Shown piece by piece: positions 24,170-31,639 of a stretch of DNA of 64,000 nt; positions within the stretch are counted from its first letter, which is position 1; the number at the start of each line of letters is the position of its first letter. A program made the position numbers and the translations under genes. Source of the stretch: an uncultured Clostridia bacterium. GTDB taxonomy: Bacteria; Bacillota; Clostridia; Christensenellales; Borkfalkiaceae. Under the pieces are notes generated by a model. That model was not told the DNA's origin and ran no database searches. It saw only the letters and a list, made by a program, of their open reading frames with translations. The stretch is from contig CANRHB010000001.1 in NCBI GenBank assembly GCA_947630325.1, forward strand, positions 29,579 to 93,578. Direction: 5' to 3'.

Positions 24170-26791
24170 ATGTTTTTCAACAAGGGAACACGAAGGCAGA
24201 AAAAAGAACTGCATCAAAAGAAAAGGTCCGAAAGAAAAAAGCGGCGTGAACAGCGTCGCCGGCTTCGGATACACAGACGCAGTGAACGTCAGATTCTTCG
24301 GCAAAAAAGGTGCGACGCATGGCTGAATGCGCACAAGAGGGGACTGCGCCTTGCAAAAAAGATCAGTTATCATCTTCTTGCGATCGCTGTCATCACAGGC
24401 ATCTTGGCTCTTGGCTTGAGCCGTGCATCGGGAAGTTTTCAACGCTTTTGGGAAGCATTGTGCGACCTATTCAGTTGCACTTCCGAGTCACCCACCGTGA
24501 CGCAACTACCCAAGAATATGGTGGAGGGCTTTCCACGGGCGCTTGAAGAATTCGGGACGATCGCAAGATCATTCGGGACGCTCTTTATCGCAAAGGAAAA
24601 CTTTCTTGCATACCTCAGCCTTTTAGGCAAGATGATAGAAAAGACGGCCTATGCTCTGTGCTATGCGTTATTGCCTCTGTTGTTGGCCGTCGTATGGTGC
24701 GTGAATTCTTTTCGGAAACAGAACAGGCGGCATGGGGCAAAAACGAGGCCGCTGAGAGCATTTCTTTTCCTCCGTAAGCATGTCTTTCTCCCGATCGGAA
24801 GATACCTGCGCGGTTTTGCGAAATTCTTTTGGCAAAGGAAGAAGTACCGTCTCACAAGCATCCTCGTTGCGCTATTCTTCTTGAATGTCTATACCGTTCT
24901 GATCGAAGCGTTCGCCTACTACTTCTTCTTCGTGTTCTCAGACACGCTTGAGCTCGGATTCGGCGTACAACTTGTGAAACTTGCCTATGACATCTTTCTC
25001 GCCTTGCGTTTCCTGCCGATATGGATATGGGCGATCGTGGGTCTCAAACTCTTCGATTTATTCCGGAAAGAGATCGGTTACCGTCTGTTGGAGAAATACG
25101 AAGAGGACTTGAGAAAGTTCCTCGAGGAGCGCGGCGTAAACATTTTGATCTGCGGCCCGCCGCGCACAGGAAAGACAACGACCCTTGTCTCTATCATAAA
25201 GAGCCTTTCGGCGGCCGCCTATAAAAACGCCAAGGAAGGGATGCGCGATATTGAGCAAAAGTTCCCCGATTTTCCGTGGATCGTATTTGAGCAAATGATC
25301 CGCAAGGACTATGCACGCCGCCGCTTCCGCAATCTCTATCATCTGCGGCAGTGGACGGAGAAAATGATCGAAATGGCGAAGGTAGGCGGGAAGAGATGGC
25401 TGAGGCATCTGAGGAAGCAGTATCGTTCTTGTTGTGCTACAAGGTTCGAGTTTCCGCTCTTCAATTATGATACGAAGCATTTCAGAACGACCTATAAAAG
25501 CGCGCTCGGCGTCGATACCATAGAGGAATGCTTGATCGATTATGCGCAACTCTATCTGATCTATATCCAACCCATGCTGATCCTTTCGAACTTCTCCGTT
25601 CGCACCGATGATGATTGGATCGATCTCGGGAATTTCCCCGTATGGCGGGATGATTTTTTCCGTCACGACCCCGATCCTATCGGCGAATCGAAGTTTTCGA
25701 AGATCCTCAACCAAGACCTCATCCGTCCGGGGAAGCAAGTGGATCCCAAGTGTGAATATAAAGATTGCTTTGAATTCGGGATCCTTGCCGAAACGGAAGT
25801 GGGCAAAGAGCGCGGAAATCAATTCGACCGGCACGGCAAGAGCGCGGAGAGTGCGGAAGCAAATATTCTCAACGACCAACGCGACAATCTGTTCAAACTC
25901 ATGGGCCACCTTGGAACTGTCTATAACATTCCTTTTGCGCGCTATGTCGGCGATGAACAGCGCCCGGGCAGTTGGGGCGCAAACGGCAAGGAGCTTTGCG
26001 ACGTGATCACGATCCGTGAGCGTTGCCGTGACAAGATCGTAATGCCGTTCTTTGCATTCGAGGAACTTTTGTATATCATCACGGCAAAACTCTTCGGAGA
26101 GCGTTATTACGATCAAGTGCGTATGCTCCGCGGCGACACTTCGCTTCTGACCTATCTTCTGATGCATTTCTGCGGGAAGATATTCGATCATTACCGTTAC
26201 ATAAGGGACAAGTTCGGCGGACATTTTAACAAAGTGAATGTAGAACAGGCGATGAAGCAGGACGGTGACAACGAAGCGCTGAGCAAATCGAAGATCTTCA
26301 TCGCAAATGCAAAGGTATATGCAAAAGCGTTTCGCACGGCGGGTTGGAAACCGTTTATGGAGCAACGTGCGGCCAACAGCAAATATGGGCTTGAAGATAT
26401 CCCGTCCTATCACGGGCTCGATCCGTTCCTTGATGAGTTCTTGGAACAGCGCAGTTATTTCTTTGCTGAGTTATTGAAGAGCTTCAGCGGGCAGGAGCAA
26501 GAGCGGGCGCTTGATCTGGTCGTCTCAACCCTTACGCAATTCTATCATGACGCGGAAGCGCAGTTTGATAAAAAGATCGCGCAGGAATTGCTCGAAGAAT
26601 TCACGGAGGCGTTGCCGAAGATCACCGAAGGAGACAACTTTGCCCAAATGAAGCAAAGGCTTGCAAAAAAGCGCGAAACGCTGATCGCAAGCGCCAAGAA
26701 GAAGCAGGCAGAGGAACAAGCGGAAGGAGCGGACGGTGGCGGCATGAAGGGCAAAAAACAAGCCCAAAAGGCGTCTGCCGCAGACAGCTGA
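24170..26791 (+). CDS. Multi-pass membrane P-loop ATPase (surface cluster 8; Zot/FtsK-HerA-like)
   Basis: 873 residues from the ATG at 24170, which is coupled to the preceding stop; an in-frame ATG at 24134 would add 12 residues. Neither has a clear ribosome site. A very basic N-terminus (about 1-62) precedes four predicted TM segments (about 67-86, 157-178, 227-252, 267-292) and then a cytoplasmic NTPase domain with Walker A GPPRTGKTT at 329-337. The candidate acidic strand is FEFGILAETEVGKERG, and GDEQRPGSWGANGKELCDV resembles the Gln-containing strand of FtsK/HerA/Zot ATPases. The C-terminus is charged and coiled. It probably powers export or assembly of the products encoded just upstream. 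A VirD4-like coupling ATPase is the alternative. Confidence 0.72.
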   Translation: MFFNKGTRRQKKELHQKKRSERKKRREQRRRLRIHRRSERQILRQKRCDAWLNAHKRGLRLAKKISYHLLAIAVITGILALGLSRASGSFQRFWEALCDLFSCTSESPTVTQLPKNMVEGFPRALEEFGTIARSFGTLFIAKENFLAYLSLLGKMIEKTAYALCYALLPLLLAVVWCVNSFRKQNRRHGAKTRPLRAFLFLRKHVFLPIGRYLRGFAKFFWQRKKYRLTSILVALFFLNVYTVLIEAFAYYFFFVFSDTLELGFGVQLVKLAYDIFLALRFLPIWIWAIVGLKLFDLFRKEIGYRLLEKYEEDLRKFLEERGVNILICGPPRTGKTTTLVSIIKSLSAAAYKNAKEGMRDIEQKFPDFPWIVFEQMIRKDYARRRFRNLYHLRQWTEKMIEMAKVGGKRWLRHLRKQYRSCCATRFEFPLFNYDTKHFRTTYKSALGVDTIEECLIDYAQLYLIYIQPMLILSNFSVRTDDDWIDLGNFPVWRDDFFRHDPDPIGESKFSKILNQDLIRPGKQVDPKCEYKDCFEFGILAETEVGKERGNQFDRHGKSAESAEANILNDQRDNLFKLMGHLGTVYNIPFARYVGDEQRPGSWGANGKELCDVITIRERCRDKIVMPFFAFEELLYIITAKLFGERYYDQVRMLRGDTSLLTYLLMHFCGKIFDHYRYIRDKFGGHFNKVNVEQAMKQDGDNEALSKSKIFIANAKVYAKAFRTAGWKPFMEQRAANSKYGLEDIPSYHGLDPFLDEFLEQRSYFFAELLKSFSGQEQERALDLVVSTLTQFYHDAEAQFDKKIAQELLEEFTEALPKITEGDNFAQMKQRLAKKRETLIASAKKKQAEEQAEGADGGGMKGKKQAQKASAADS

Positions 26792-27101
26792 TGAACCCGA
26801 GCGCGGCGGGTGCGGCTCTATTTGAAACGAGCCGAGAACATCATCCGCGCCGTCAGTGGAGCTCAGGCCGACGTTTGGGAATGCACGCCCTCCGGGCGGG
26901 CTGACCAACGGCGGACGAGAAGCACTGACGGCGCGGAGTGTGGGCGGCGAACTGTTTTGAATTATGTCAAACCGCATGAACGGTCTAAAAATTTTTTCCC
27001 GAGCGGAGCGAGTGGGAAAAATTTTTAGGCGATATAAAAAAGCCGTTTTTCACGGCGAAATGCAAATATGCCGCGTAAATGCGCGGCAAAGGAGAGATCA
27101 A
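26792..27101. other. Highly structured non-coding region (candidate origin)
   Basis: 310 bases with no gene but nested inverted repeats. CCGCGCCGTCAGTG (26847) and CACTGACGGCGCGG (26923) are perfect 14-base arms around an inner GC-rich hairpin. CTAAAAATTTTTTCCC (26985) and GGGAAAAATTTTTAG (27014) form a long AT-rich hairpin. Two more small hairpins lie at about 27041-27056 and 27068-27085, the last just before a ribosome site. This could be a replication origin, packaging signal or complex terminator. Confidence 0.6.
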
Positions 27102-27359
27102 ATGTGCTTGAAGGTGATCGTGATAGAACCGAACGCGAAAGAAATACACTTTCGCCTTCTTGCGCTGATGTTCAACGGCGTTTCGGACCGTTCCCCGCGC
27201 CGCGTGAAGTTCGGCGAACTTGCGGCGCAACTTCACGTTTCGGAGGAGGTCGTCCGTTACAATGTGCGCAAACTCGTCGATCTCGGCTACATCGTCTCCC
27301 TCGGAAAAGACGTCGGCTATGAACTTACGCAAAAGGTCGTATTCATGGAGAGCGCTTAA
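27102..27359 (+). CDS. Winged-helix DNA-binding protein
   Basis: 85 residues. The segment PRRVKFGELAAQLHVSEEVVRYNVRKLVDLGYIVSLGKD is a clear winged helix-turn-helix (recognition helix at SEEVVRYNVRKL). AAAGGAGAG lies 8 bases before the ATG at 27102. It lies directly after the structured region at 26792-27101, which is a natural candidate target. It is probably a local transcription or replication regulator of the element. Confidence 0.72.
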   Translation: MCLKVIVIEPNAKEIHFRLLALMFNGVSDRSPRRVKFGELAAQLHVSEEVVRYNVRKLVDLGYIVSLGKDVGYELTQKVVFMESA

Positions 27360-27372
27360 AGGAAAAATATTT

Positions 27373-27801
27373 ATGAATCTGTTCGCAAAAAAGAAAAATA
27401 AAACTGCAAAGAAAAAGATGCCCGCAAAGCGAGCCCCCACAAGCAAAGTGTCCAAAACGATGAAGAGGGATGATCTTGTCAAGGTGAAAATCAAAAATCA
27501 CCGCGACAAGAATGGCGGACATCCTCATGTGATCCTTGAAAGTTTTGAGGATAAACACGTTTCGGTGGGGCTAACGACCGAGGCGAAGAAAGGAAAGAAT
27601 TCGCCGAACTATTATTGCGAAGTGGACCCTCTTGGACATGGTAAGAAATCATATCTCCGACGTTCCGGAACAGTAGATAAGAAAACAAATTATTACGGTG
27701 AGCGAAGCGGGAATATGACGCCCAAAGACTTGGCAAAAGCCAAGCAATATGGAGCCAAGGCAAAGGCAAAATACATAAAAGAGCATGAAAAAAAGCAATG
27801 A
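27373..27801 (+). CDS. Basic protein of unknown function
   Basis: 142 residues. A Lys-rich N-terminus (about 1-30, AKKKNKTAKKKMPAKR) is followed by a folded part with HPHVILESFEDKHVSVGLTT, NSPNYYCEVDPLGHGKKSY and a Lys-rich helical end. I have the impression that similar short proteins occur on clostridial mobile elements, but I cannot name a family. The strong positive charge suggests nucleic-acid binding. AAAGGAAAAA lies before the ATG; the gap to the winged-helix gene is 13 bases. Confidence 0.6.
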   Translation: MNLFAKKKNKTAKKKMPAKRAPTSKVSKTMKRDDLVKVKIKNHRDKNGGHPHVILESFEDKHVSVGLTTEAKKGKNSPNYYCEVDPLGHGKKSYLRRSGTVDKKTNYYGERSGNMTPKDLAKAKQYGAKAKAKYIKEHEKKQ

Positions 27802-27926
27802 CAGACCAAACAATCTCCAAAGAGCATTAGCCGGATCCCCGAAGGGAGCATCATTGCTTACTATCAATATAGCACAAAGAAGAATTATTTGTCAAGCGAA
27901 TTTTGAAAAACTTTTGGAGGAAAGTC

Positions 27927-28151
27927 ATGGAAGAGAAAACGATCGGCCTGCGGGAGCTCCGCGAAGAAGTCGGGAAAACACGGAAAGAGGTGGCAGAGTT
28001 TCTTGGTGTAAGCATCCAAGCTGTGGCTCGCTATGAAAACGGAGAAAGGCGTATCGGGATAGAGCAGATTCTGCCGCTTGCCGTATTCTACGGAGTAACG
28101 GCAGAAGAGCTTATCACAACTGTGCTCAATAGCTATCAGTCCGACCGATGA
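27927..28151 (+). CDS. XRE-family HTH protein
   Basis: 74 residues, nearly all helix-turn-helix (LRELREEVGKTRKEVAEFLG, VSIQAVARYENGER, GVTAEEL). The ATG at 27927 follows TGGAGGAAAG. Its 3' end overlaps that of the opposing repressor gene by 26 bases, an antisense tail-to-tail overlap that may let the two influence each other. It may act as the opposing regulator in switch 2. Confidence 0.75.
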   Translation: MEEKTIGLRELREEVGKTRKEVAEFLGVSIQAVARYENGERRIGIEQILPLAVFYGVTAEELITTVLNSYQSDR

Positions 28152-28335
28152 GATAATCTGCCGAAACGTCAAAGATATCACAAAGTTTTCGGATAGTGTC
28201 GACCGAAGGTTCACGATCACCGTGTTCATAATGCGCGTAAGCCATCAAGCTCATTCCGATCGCAAGTGATACGTCTTTTAAGGTTAGCCCTTTTGCAAGT
28301 CTCAATTCCTTAATGCGACGGGAAAAAATATCCAT
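28126..28335 (-). CDS. XRE-family repressor (switch 2)
   Basis: The 69-residue Cro/cI-type protein has the HTH at KGLTLKDVSLAIGMSLMAYAHYEHGDREPS followed by DIFDVSADYLIGRTD. It is divergent from the operon starting at 28432. The shared control region holds three copies of a 17-base pseudo-palindrome, one ending within 10 bases of this start codon, so it is the likely repressor of both directions. Confidence 0.82.
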   Translation of the reverse strand: MDIFSRRIKELRLAKGLTLKDVSLAIGMSLMAYAHYEHGDREPSVDTIRKLCDIFDVSADYLIGRTDSY

Positions 28336-28344
28336 AAAAATATT

Positions 28345-28418
28345 TTAACCGAATTGGATAAAAAATCCTTGACTTTAACCAAAGTGGTGAATATAATAAT
28401 ATTAACCATTTTGGATAA
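28345..28418. promoter_or_regulatory. Switch 2: promoter with three 17-bp operators
   Basis: TTAACCGAATTGGATAA (28345-28361), TTAACCAAAGTGGTGAA (28375-28391) and TTAACCATTTTGGATAA (28402-28418) share the form TTAACC-N5-GG-N-TAA/GAA. The middle copy fills the 17-base spacer between TTGACT (28369-28374) and TATAAT (28392-28397) exactly. The first lies upstream of -35 and the third just after -10. Confidence 0.85.
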
Positions 28419-28431
28419 CAAGGAGGCAACA

Positions 28432-28836
28432 ATGACAAAGGTAGAGCAAGAGGGAATGCGGCGGGCGTTCCAAAGGGCGTACAATAACGGGAATCAAAGG
28501 TGGAATTTCAACGGGAGGACCTTTGAAACAAGAATGGAAGTTTATCGCTCCAATGTTCGGATCAGCGCTTACTTTGAAAGCAGCGTAGAGGAAGTAACGG
28601 TATGGATGAGCGTCGGGAGAGCGTTTCGTCAGACGGTGAATGTGGACGGGCCACGGAGAACCTTTCGGGGGAAAGACAGTCTCGTCTCTGCGCTCGACTA
28701 TCTTTCGGACTGCTATTTGCAAACCATTCAGAAAGTGCAGGAACTCGAATGCGAGGCGCTCAAACAGGTGGTGCCGCAGATTTCCGCAGAGGCATTCCGG
28801 GAGATCTTCGAAGGTCTCGATAATATTTCGGCATAG
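28432..28836 (+). CDS. Hypothetical protein, first gene of switch 2 operon
   Basis: 134 residues, mixed alpha/beta (FNGRTFETRMEVYRSNVRISAYF, VTVWMSVGRAFRQTVNVDG), with a helical C-terminus. I recognise no family. AAGGAGGCAAC lies just before the ATG at 28432. Control by switch 2 is clear from the promoter, so it is likely an early function of the element. Confidence 0.62.
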   Translation: MTKVEQEGMRRAFQRAYNNGNQRWNFNGRTFETRMEVYRSNVRISAYFESSVEEVTVWMSVGRAFRQTVNVDGPRRTFRGKDSLVSALDYLSDCYLQTIQKVQELECEALKQVVPQISAEAFREIFEGLDNISA

Positions 28837-28848
28837 AGGAGGAAAGAA

Positions 28849-29061
28849 ATGAAAACGATCGAGGAATTAAAGGACAAGTTCGAAGCGCTCATCGGGAAGC
28901 GGGTAAGGCTTACGCTCATCAGCTTTCCGCGGCTCAGATACGAGGGGGTTTTGGAACACTGCGCGCGGGAAGGGCATCCTTATATGATCAGCCTCGTAAG
29001 CGGCGGATGTTTTATCCCGCACGGGAAACTGCGGGTGAGCGAGATCTGCGAGGTGGCCTAA
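28849..29061 (+). CDS. Small hypothetical protein (70 aa)
   Basis: The pattern IGKRVRLTLISFPRLRYEGVLEHC...HGKLRVSEICEVA suggests a small beta-barrel (SH3/Sm-like) fold; this is a guess from strand pattern only. AGGAGGAAAG precedes the ATG. It is the second gene of the switch 2 operon, and its stop touches the next ATG. Confidence 0.6.
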   Translation: MKTIEELKDKFEALIGKRVRLTLISFPRLRYEGVLEHCAREGHPYMISLVSGGCFIPHGKLRVSEICEVA

Positions 29062-29238
29062 ATGAGCGGGAGTTTCAAAGAGATCGCGGAGGCGCTCTTT
29101 CATCTCGCGCAAGTCTATGAATTCTGCTTGACTTGTGACAGCTTCCGAACAGATAACCTTTATCGGGACGTTCTTCTCGAACTTGCGGACAAGTTCACCG
29201 ACATGTTGCGCGGCACCCTTCCGCGTGCGGGGAAATAA
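29062..29238 (+). CDS. Small helical hypothetical protein (58 aa)
   Basis: MSGSFKEIAEALFHLAQVYE, two Cys (FCLTCDSF) and a helical end (DVLLELADKFTDMLRG). It starts directly after the preceding stop (TAAATG) and lies 11 bases before the replication-like gene. Family unknown; operon position supports it as real. Confidence 0.55.
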   Translation: MSGSFKEIAEALFHLAQVYEFCLTCDSFRTDNLYRDVLLELADKFTDMLRGTLPRAGK

Positions 29239-29249
29239 AAGGTAAAACT

Positions 29250-30338
29250 ATGGCATTATTGAAGGCTCAAATTGATCAAGGGTTCGATCAGATCAACGTC
29301 CCGGACGAGGACGGCTATTTGCGCGTTCCTTACGACTTTTGTAAGGCCACCAAGCGCATTTCGGATTGCCTTGTGCGTGCGATGATCTATTCTTTCTCCT
29401 GCGTGAAGGGGAGGCCTGACGCGCGCTGTGCGATGTCATATAGCCGCATACAGGACAAACTGCATTATTCGAGATCGACGGTGAATGCGGCCATTCATGC
29501 CGCCACCGAGAACGGAGCTTTCGATCAAGACAAATCTAACCGTTTCCGCGCAAGTTATAAGTATCTGCAGACGGCAACAGACGAGGAAAGCGGCGAGGCA
29601 AGTGCTTCTGCACTTCCCTCGTTCACCGTCGAATTCTATCTTTTACATACCGCCTTTGTCGGCAAAGACAACAAGTTCCATTATCTTCCTAAAAGCGCCG
29701 CCCTTGTTCTTGGGCTCATTAAAACGCATTACGAAAACGGCGGCTTCGTCGGCTCGGTAAGGGGGATCGCTCTGACCTTGGGGCTCTCTCCGACGACCGT
29801 ACAGAAGGCGATCAATCTGCTTATGGATCTATCTCTCATTTTCCGTCCCAAGGAGCGGCGCGGCGTGAATCGTTCGAGGCGGAGCGCATATGCCGTCAAT
29901 GAAAAACTGCTTCGCAAAGCGGAGCGCAACTTCAAAAAGCAGTTGAAGAGCAAAGATAGGTCGTCCGCTGATGATCCGGAGGATGTGAAGATAGAGCGGG
30001 AACGCTATTATGCCCGGCTGCAACAGGCCGAAAGAGAGCGCGTGGAGAGCTTTGAACGCACACTCAATGCGGATAGCCGTTACTTCGCACTTGACCGTCG
30101 CCGCAGACAACTCGAAATAGAAGTGGCGAAAGCGGAGGTGTTTATGCCGATCCGTTTACCCGAGCTCGAGGAGGAACTTCGGCAGGTCAACGTGGATCGC
30201 GCGCGTCAAATGGCGCAGATCGGCATTTCCGAAGAGGATCTCAAACCGAGATTCCTCTGCCCGAAATGCGAGGACACGGGTTATAACAAGAGCGACGGGC
30301 GCATGTGCGATTGCTTCCCGAAAAGGAGGCGAACATGA
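29250..30338 (+). CDS. Replication initiator / helicase-loader-like protein
   Basis: 362 residues. Two winged-helix-like segments (about 55-105, MSYSRIQDKLHYSRSTVNAAI, and about 150-200, VRGIALTLGLSPTTVQKAI) resemble phage and plasmid replication initiators of the RepA/DnaD type. A coiled, charged middle (about 225-310) follows. The C-terminus FLCPKCEDTGY...GRMCDCFPKRR has the four-Cys zinc pattern found at the start of DnaC/DnaI-type helicase loaders. It is the last gene of the switch 2 operon, followed by a terminator and GC-rich repeats that may be its binding site. Function is inferred, not proven. Confidence 0.65.
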   Translation: MALLKAQIDQGFDQINVPDEDGYLRVPYDFCKATKRISDCLVRAMIYSFSCVKGRPDARCAMSYSRIQDKLHYSRSTVNAAIHAATENGAFDQDKSNRFRASYKYLQTATDEESGEASASALPSFTVEFYLLHTAFVGKDNKFHYLPKSAALVLGLIKTHYENGGFVGSVRGIALTLGLSPTTVQKAINLLMDLSLIFRPKERRGVNRSRRSAYAVNEKLLRKAERNFKKQLKSKDRSSADDPEDVKIERERYYARLQQAERERVESFERTLNADSRYFALDRRRRQLEIEVAKAEVFMPIRLPELEEELRQVNVDRARQMAQIGISEEDLKPRFLCPKCEDTGYNKSDGRMCDCFPKRRRT

Positions 30339-30424
30339 GACGCTTCCCTCTGAACCCTGCAGGAATTGAATAGTACATAAAAAGAGTGGGACTGCCGCTC
30401 TTTTCGGCGTATTGAAATCTACAC

Positions 30425-30467
30425 AAAAAACCTCTTACCCGAAGTCCCGGGCGAGAGGTTTTTTTCT
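30425..30467. terminator. Strong bidirectional terminator after the switch 2 operon
   Basis: AAAAAACCTCT and AGAGGTTTTTTT arms around a GC-rich loop. It has A-run and T-run on both sides, so it can act on either strand. Confidence 0.85.
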
Positions 30468-30640
30468 GCACTTGGCTCTGTTTCAAATATTGTACTTTCG
30501 CGGTTTGAAAAAGAATACACAGTCGGTTCGAAAAGGAACACAAACTCGGTACAAAAGGTGGTACAGTAAATTTATTCTATATAATAATTCTCTTTTCATA
30601 TAAGAAACTGCGCCGAAAGGGGAGGGCGCAGTAAGTACGA

Positions 30641-30750
30641 TTAGGTGCGGCGCGGTGCGCCCGCCGTTATTGGAAACAAGTGAATAGGTGCGGCGCAAAG
30701 CGCCGCCGTCATTGGAAGCGGAGAGAAAGGAAGCCGCCTCGCGGCGGCTT
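30641..30750. repeat. GC-rich direct repeats and hairpins near the right end
   Basis: TAGGTGCGGCGC occurs at 30642 and 30685, each followed by a GC hairpin and CCGCCGT-ATTGGAA, giving two imperfect repeats of about 36 bases, 43 apart. The hairpin AAGCCGCC/GGCGGCTT follows at 30731-30750. The whole stretch 30339-31040 has no convincing gene. The hairpin AATCTCACCGAGT/ACTCGATGAGATT lies at about 30882-30908. Confidence 0.6.
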
Positions 30751-30929
30751 AAATTTGAGGAGAAACAATAAAGAGGAAAGACACATAATCGTACCCGAAT
30801 TTCCTGGCCGCCTTAAATAATTCAAGTTCTCGTTTCAAATATGGTGGAGAGATATTCCGCATCAAGCTAAAATTATAAAGAAATCTCACCGAGTTACTCG
30901 ATGAGATTAGCGAATTGCATTCTTGTAAA

Positions 30930-30953
30930 ATTGGGACTATATTTGGGACTAAA
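30930..30953 (+). promoter_or_regulatory. Integrase arm-type direct repeats, right end
   Basis: TTGGGAC at 30931 and 30943, 12 bases apart and in the same orientation as the left-end pair. The flanking bases also match (ACTAAA against ACCAAA). Confidence 0.65.
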
Positions 30954-31040
30954 CTTGTTTGAACTGCTTTTTGTTTATATTTAACGCATTTTTCAGTAAA
31001 AAATCAACTAATAACCGAATATTTTCGATCGCATGAAAAT

Positions 31041-31104
31041 CTCAAAATCCTGTGGTAGCAATACCGTATCGGTTCGACCCCGATCACCGGCACCAAAAAG
31101 GACG
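31041..31104 (+). repeat. attR: right copy of the 64-bp att direct repeat
   Basis: Identical to 12527-12590. It is a 3' half of tRNA-Leu(CAA) without its 5' half, so it is not a functional tRNA. Host DNA resumes after it. Confidence 0.95.
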
Positions 31105-31130
31105 ACCCCCAAGGGTCGTCCTTTTTGGTG
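31095..31130. terminator. Original host terminator of tRNA-Leu(CAA), now separated
   Basis: AAAAAGGACGACCC and GGGTCGTCCTTTTT form a 14-base perfect stem with a 4-base loop. It starts inside attR. A second copy of GTCGTCCTTTTTGGTGCCGTA lies at about 31249. Confidence 0.8.
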
Positions 31131-31393
31131 CCGTACTTCAGGGGCGACGACCCCGCCCCGCCCGCACGTTCTATGTTGTCTAAGGGCGGCACGAGGAGCC
31201 TGCGACGAAGTATCACCGGCAAAATAGTAGCCGCACTTTTTATTTATGGTCGTCCTTTTTGGTGCCGTAGCATGGGGCGACGACCCCGCACGTTCTAAAA
31301 TGTCATGTCGAGCGGAGTCGAGACATCTCTACCATATTATAATAAGGCGAGATTCCTCCACGCGCCGCATAGCGGCTTGGTCGAAATGACAAA
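31113..31393. repeat. Interspersed repeat cluster right of the element
   Basis: Holds a direct repeat (GTCGTCCTTTTTGGTGCCGTA...GGGGCGACGACCCCG at about 31115 and 31249), a copy of the CCCGCACGTTCTATG repeat (about 31157-31213) and a copy of the repeat TGTCATGTCGAG...GGTCGAAATGACA (about 31303-31392) whose ends are inverted copies. No gene is seen from 31105 to 31564; a T/C-rich GGAGGGGG hairpin stretch lies at about 31410-31470. Confidence 0.7.
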
Positions 31394-31564
31394 AAGAATA
31401 CGCCCCACCCCCTTGATCCCCCTCCCTCGGAGGGGGTTCCGCTGTTTGCCCCCTCCAAGGAGGGGGGTAGGGTGGTGGTGTCCTTTGTCCCAAACGGTCA
31501 CCGCCTCAGTCATTCGCAAGTTCCTTTCTCCAAAAAACCATGGGAAAAATTTCCCTGCAAACCG

Positions 31565-31593
31565 TTGACGAAATCTGCATTTGCTGTTATAAT
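31565..31593 (+). promoter_or_regulatory. Promoter of the GH51 gene
   Basis: TTGACG (31565-31570), 17-base spacer, TATAAT (31588-31593), 46 bases before the start codon. Confidence 0.78.
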
Positions 31594-31639
31594 TGCTTAG
31601 GCGAAACGGCAAAACGTGTTCGCATTTTAGGGAGGAATC

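Larger units (their letters stand above)
12527..31104. mobile_element. Integrated mobile genetic element, about 18.6 kb
   Basis: Bounded by the 64-bp direct repeats in tRNA-Leu(CAA). A tyrosine recombinase lies next to the left end, with matching TTGGGAC arm repeats inside each end. Contents in order are integrase, dinJ-yafQ, repressor switch 1, small ORFs, two further toxin-antitoxin modules, the membrane/surface gene cluster (18.0-26.8 kb), a structured intergenic region, DNA-binding proteins, repressor switch 2, a small-gene operon, a replication-initiator-like gene and a structured right end. No relaxase, terminase, capsid or tail gene is recognisable. It could be a filamentous-phage-like prophage or another integrative element. 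Confidence 0.92.

Noticed and set aside
25058-26413. 451-codon minus-strand open frame opposite the membrane ATPase
   Set aside because: Antisense shadow; the plus-strand frame has the P-loop, membrane segments and operon context.
30412-30603. 63-codon frame at the terminator after the replication-like gene
   Set aside because: Starts inside the terminator hairpin and has no ribosome site or conserved pattern.
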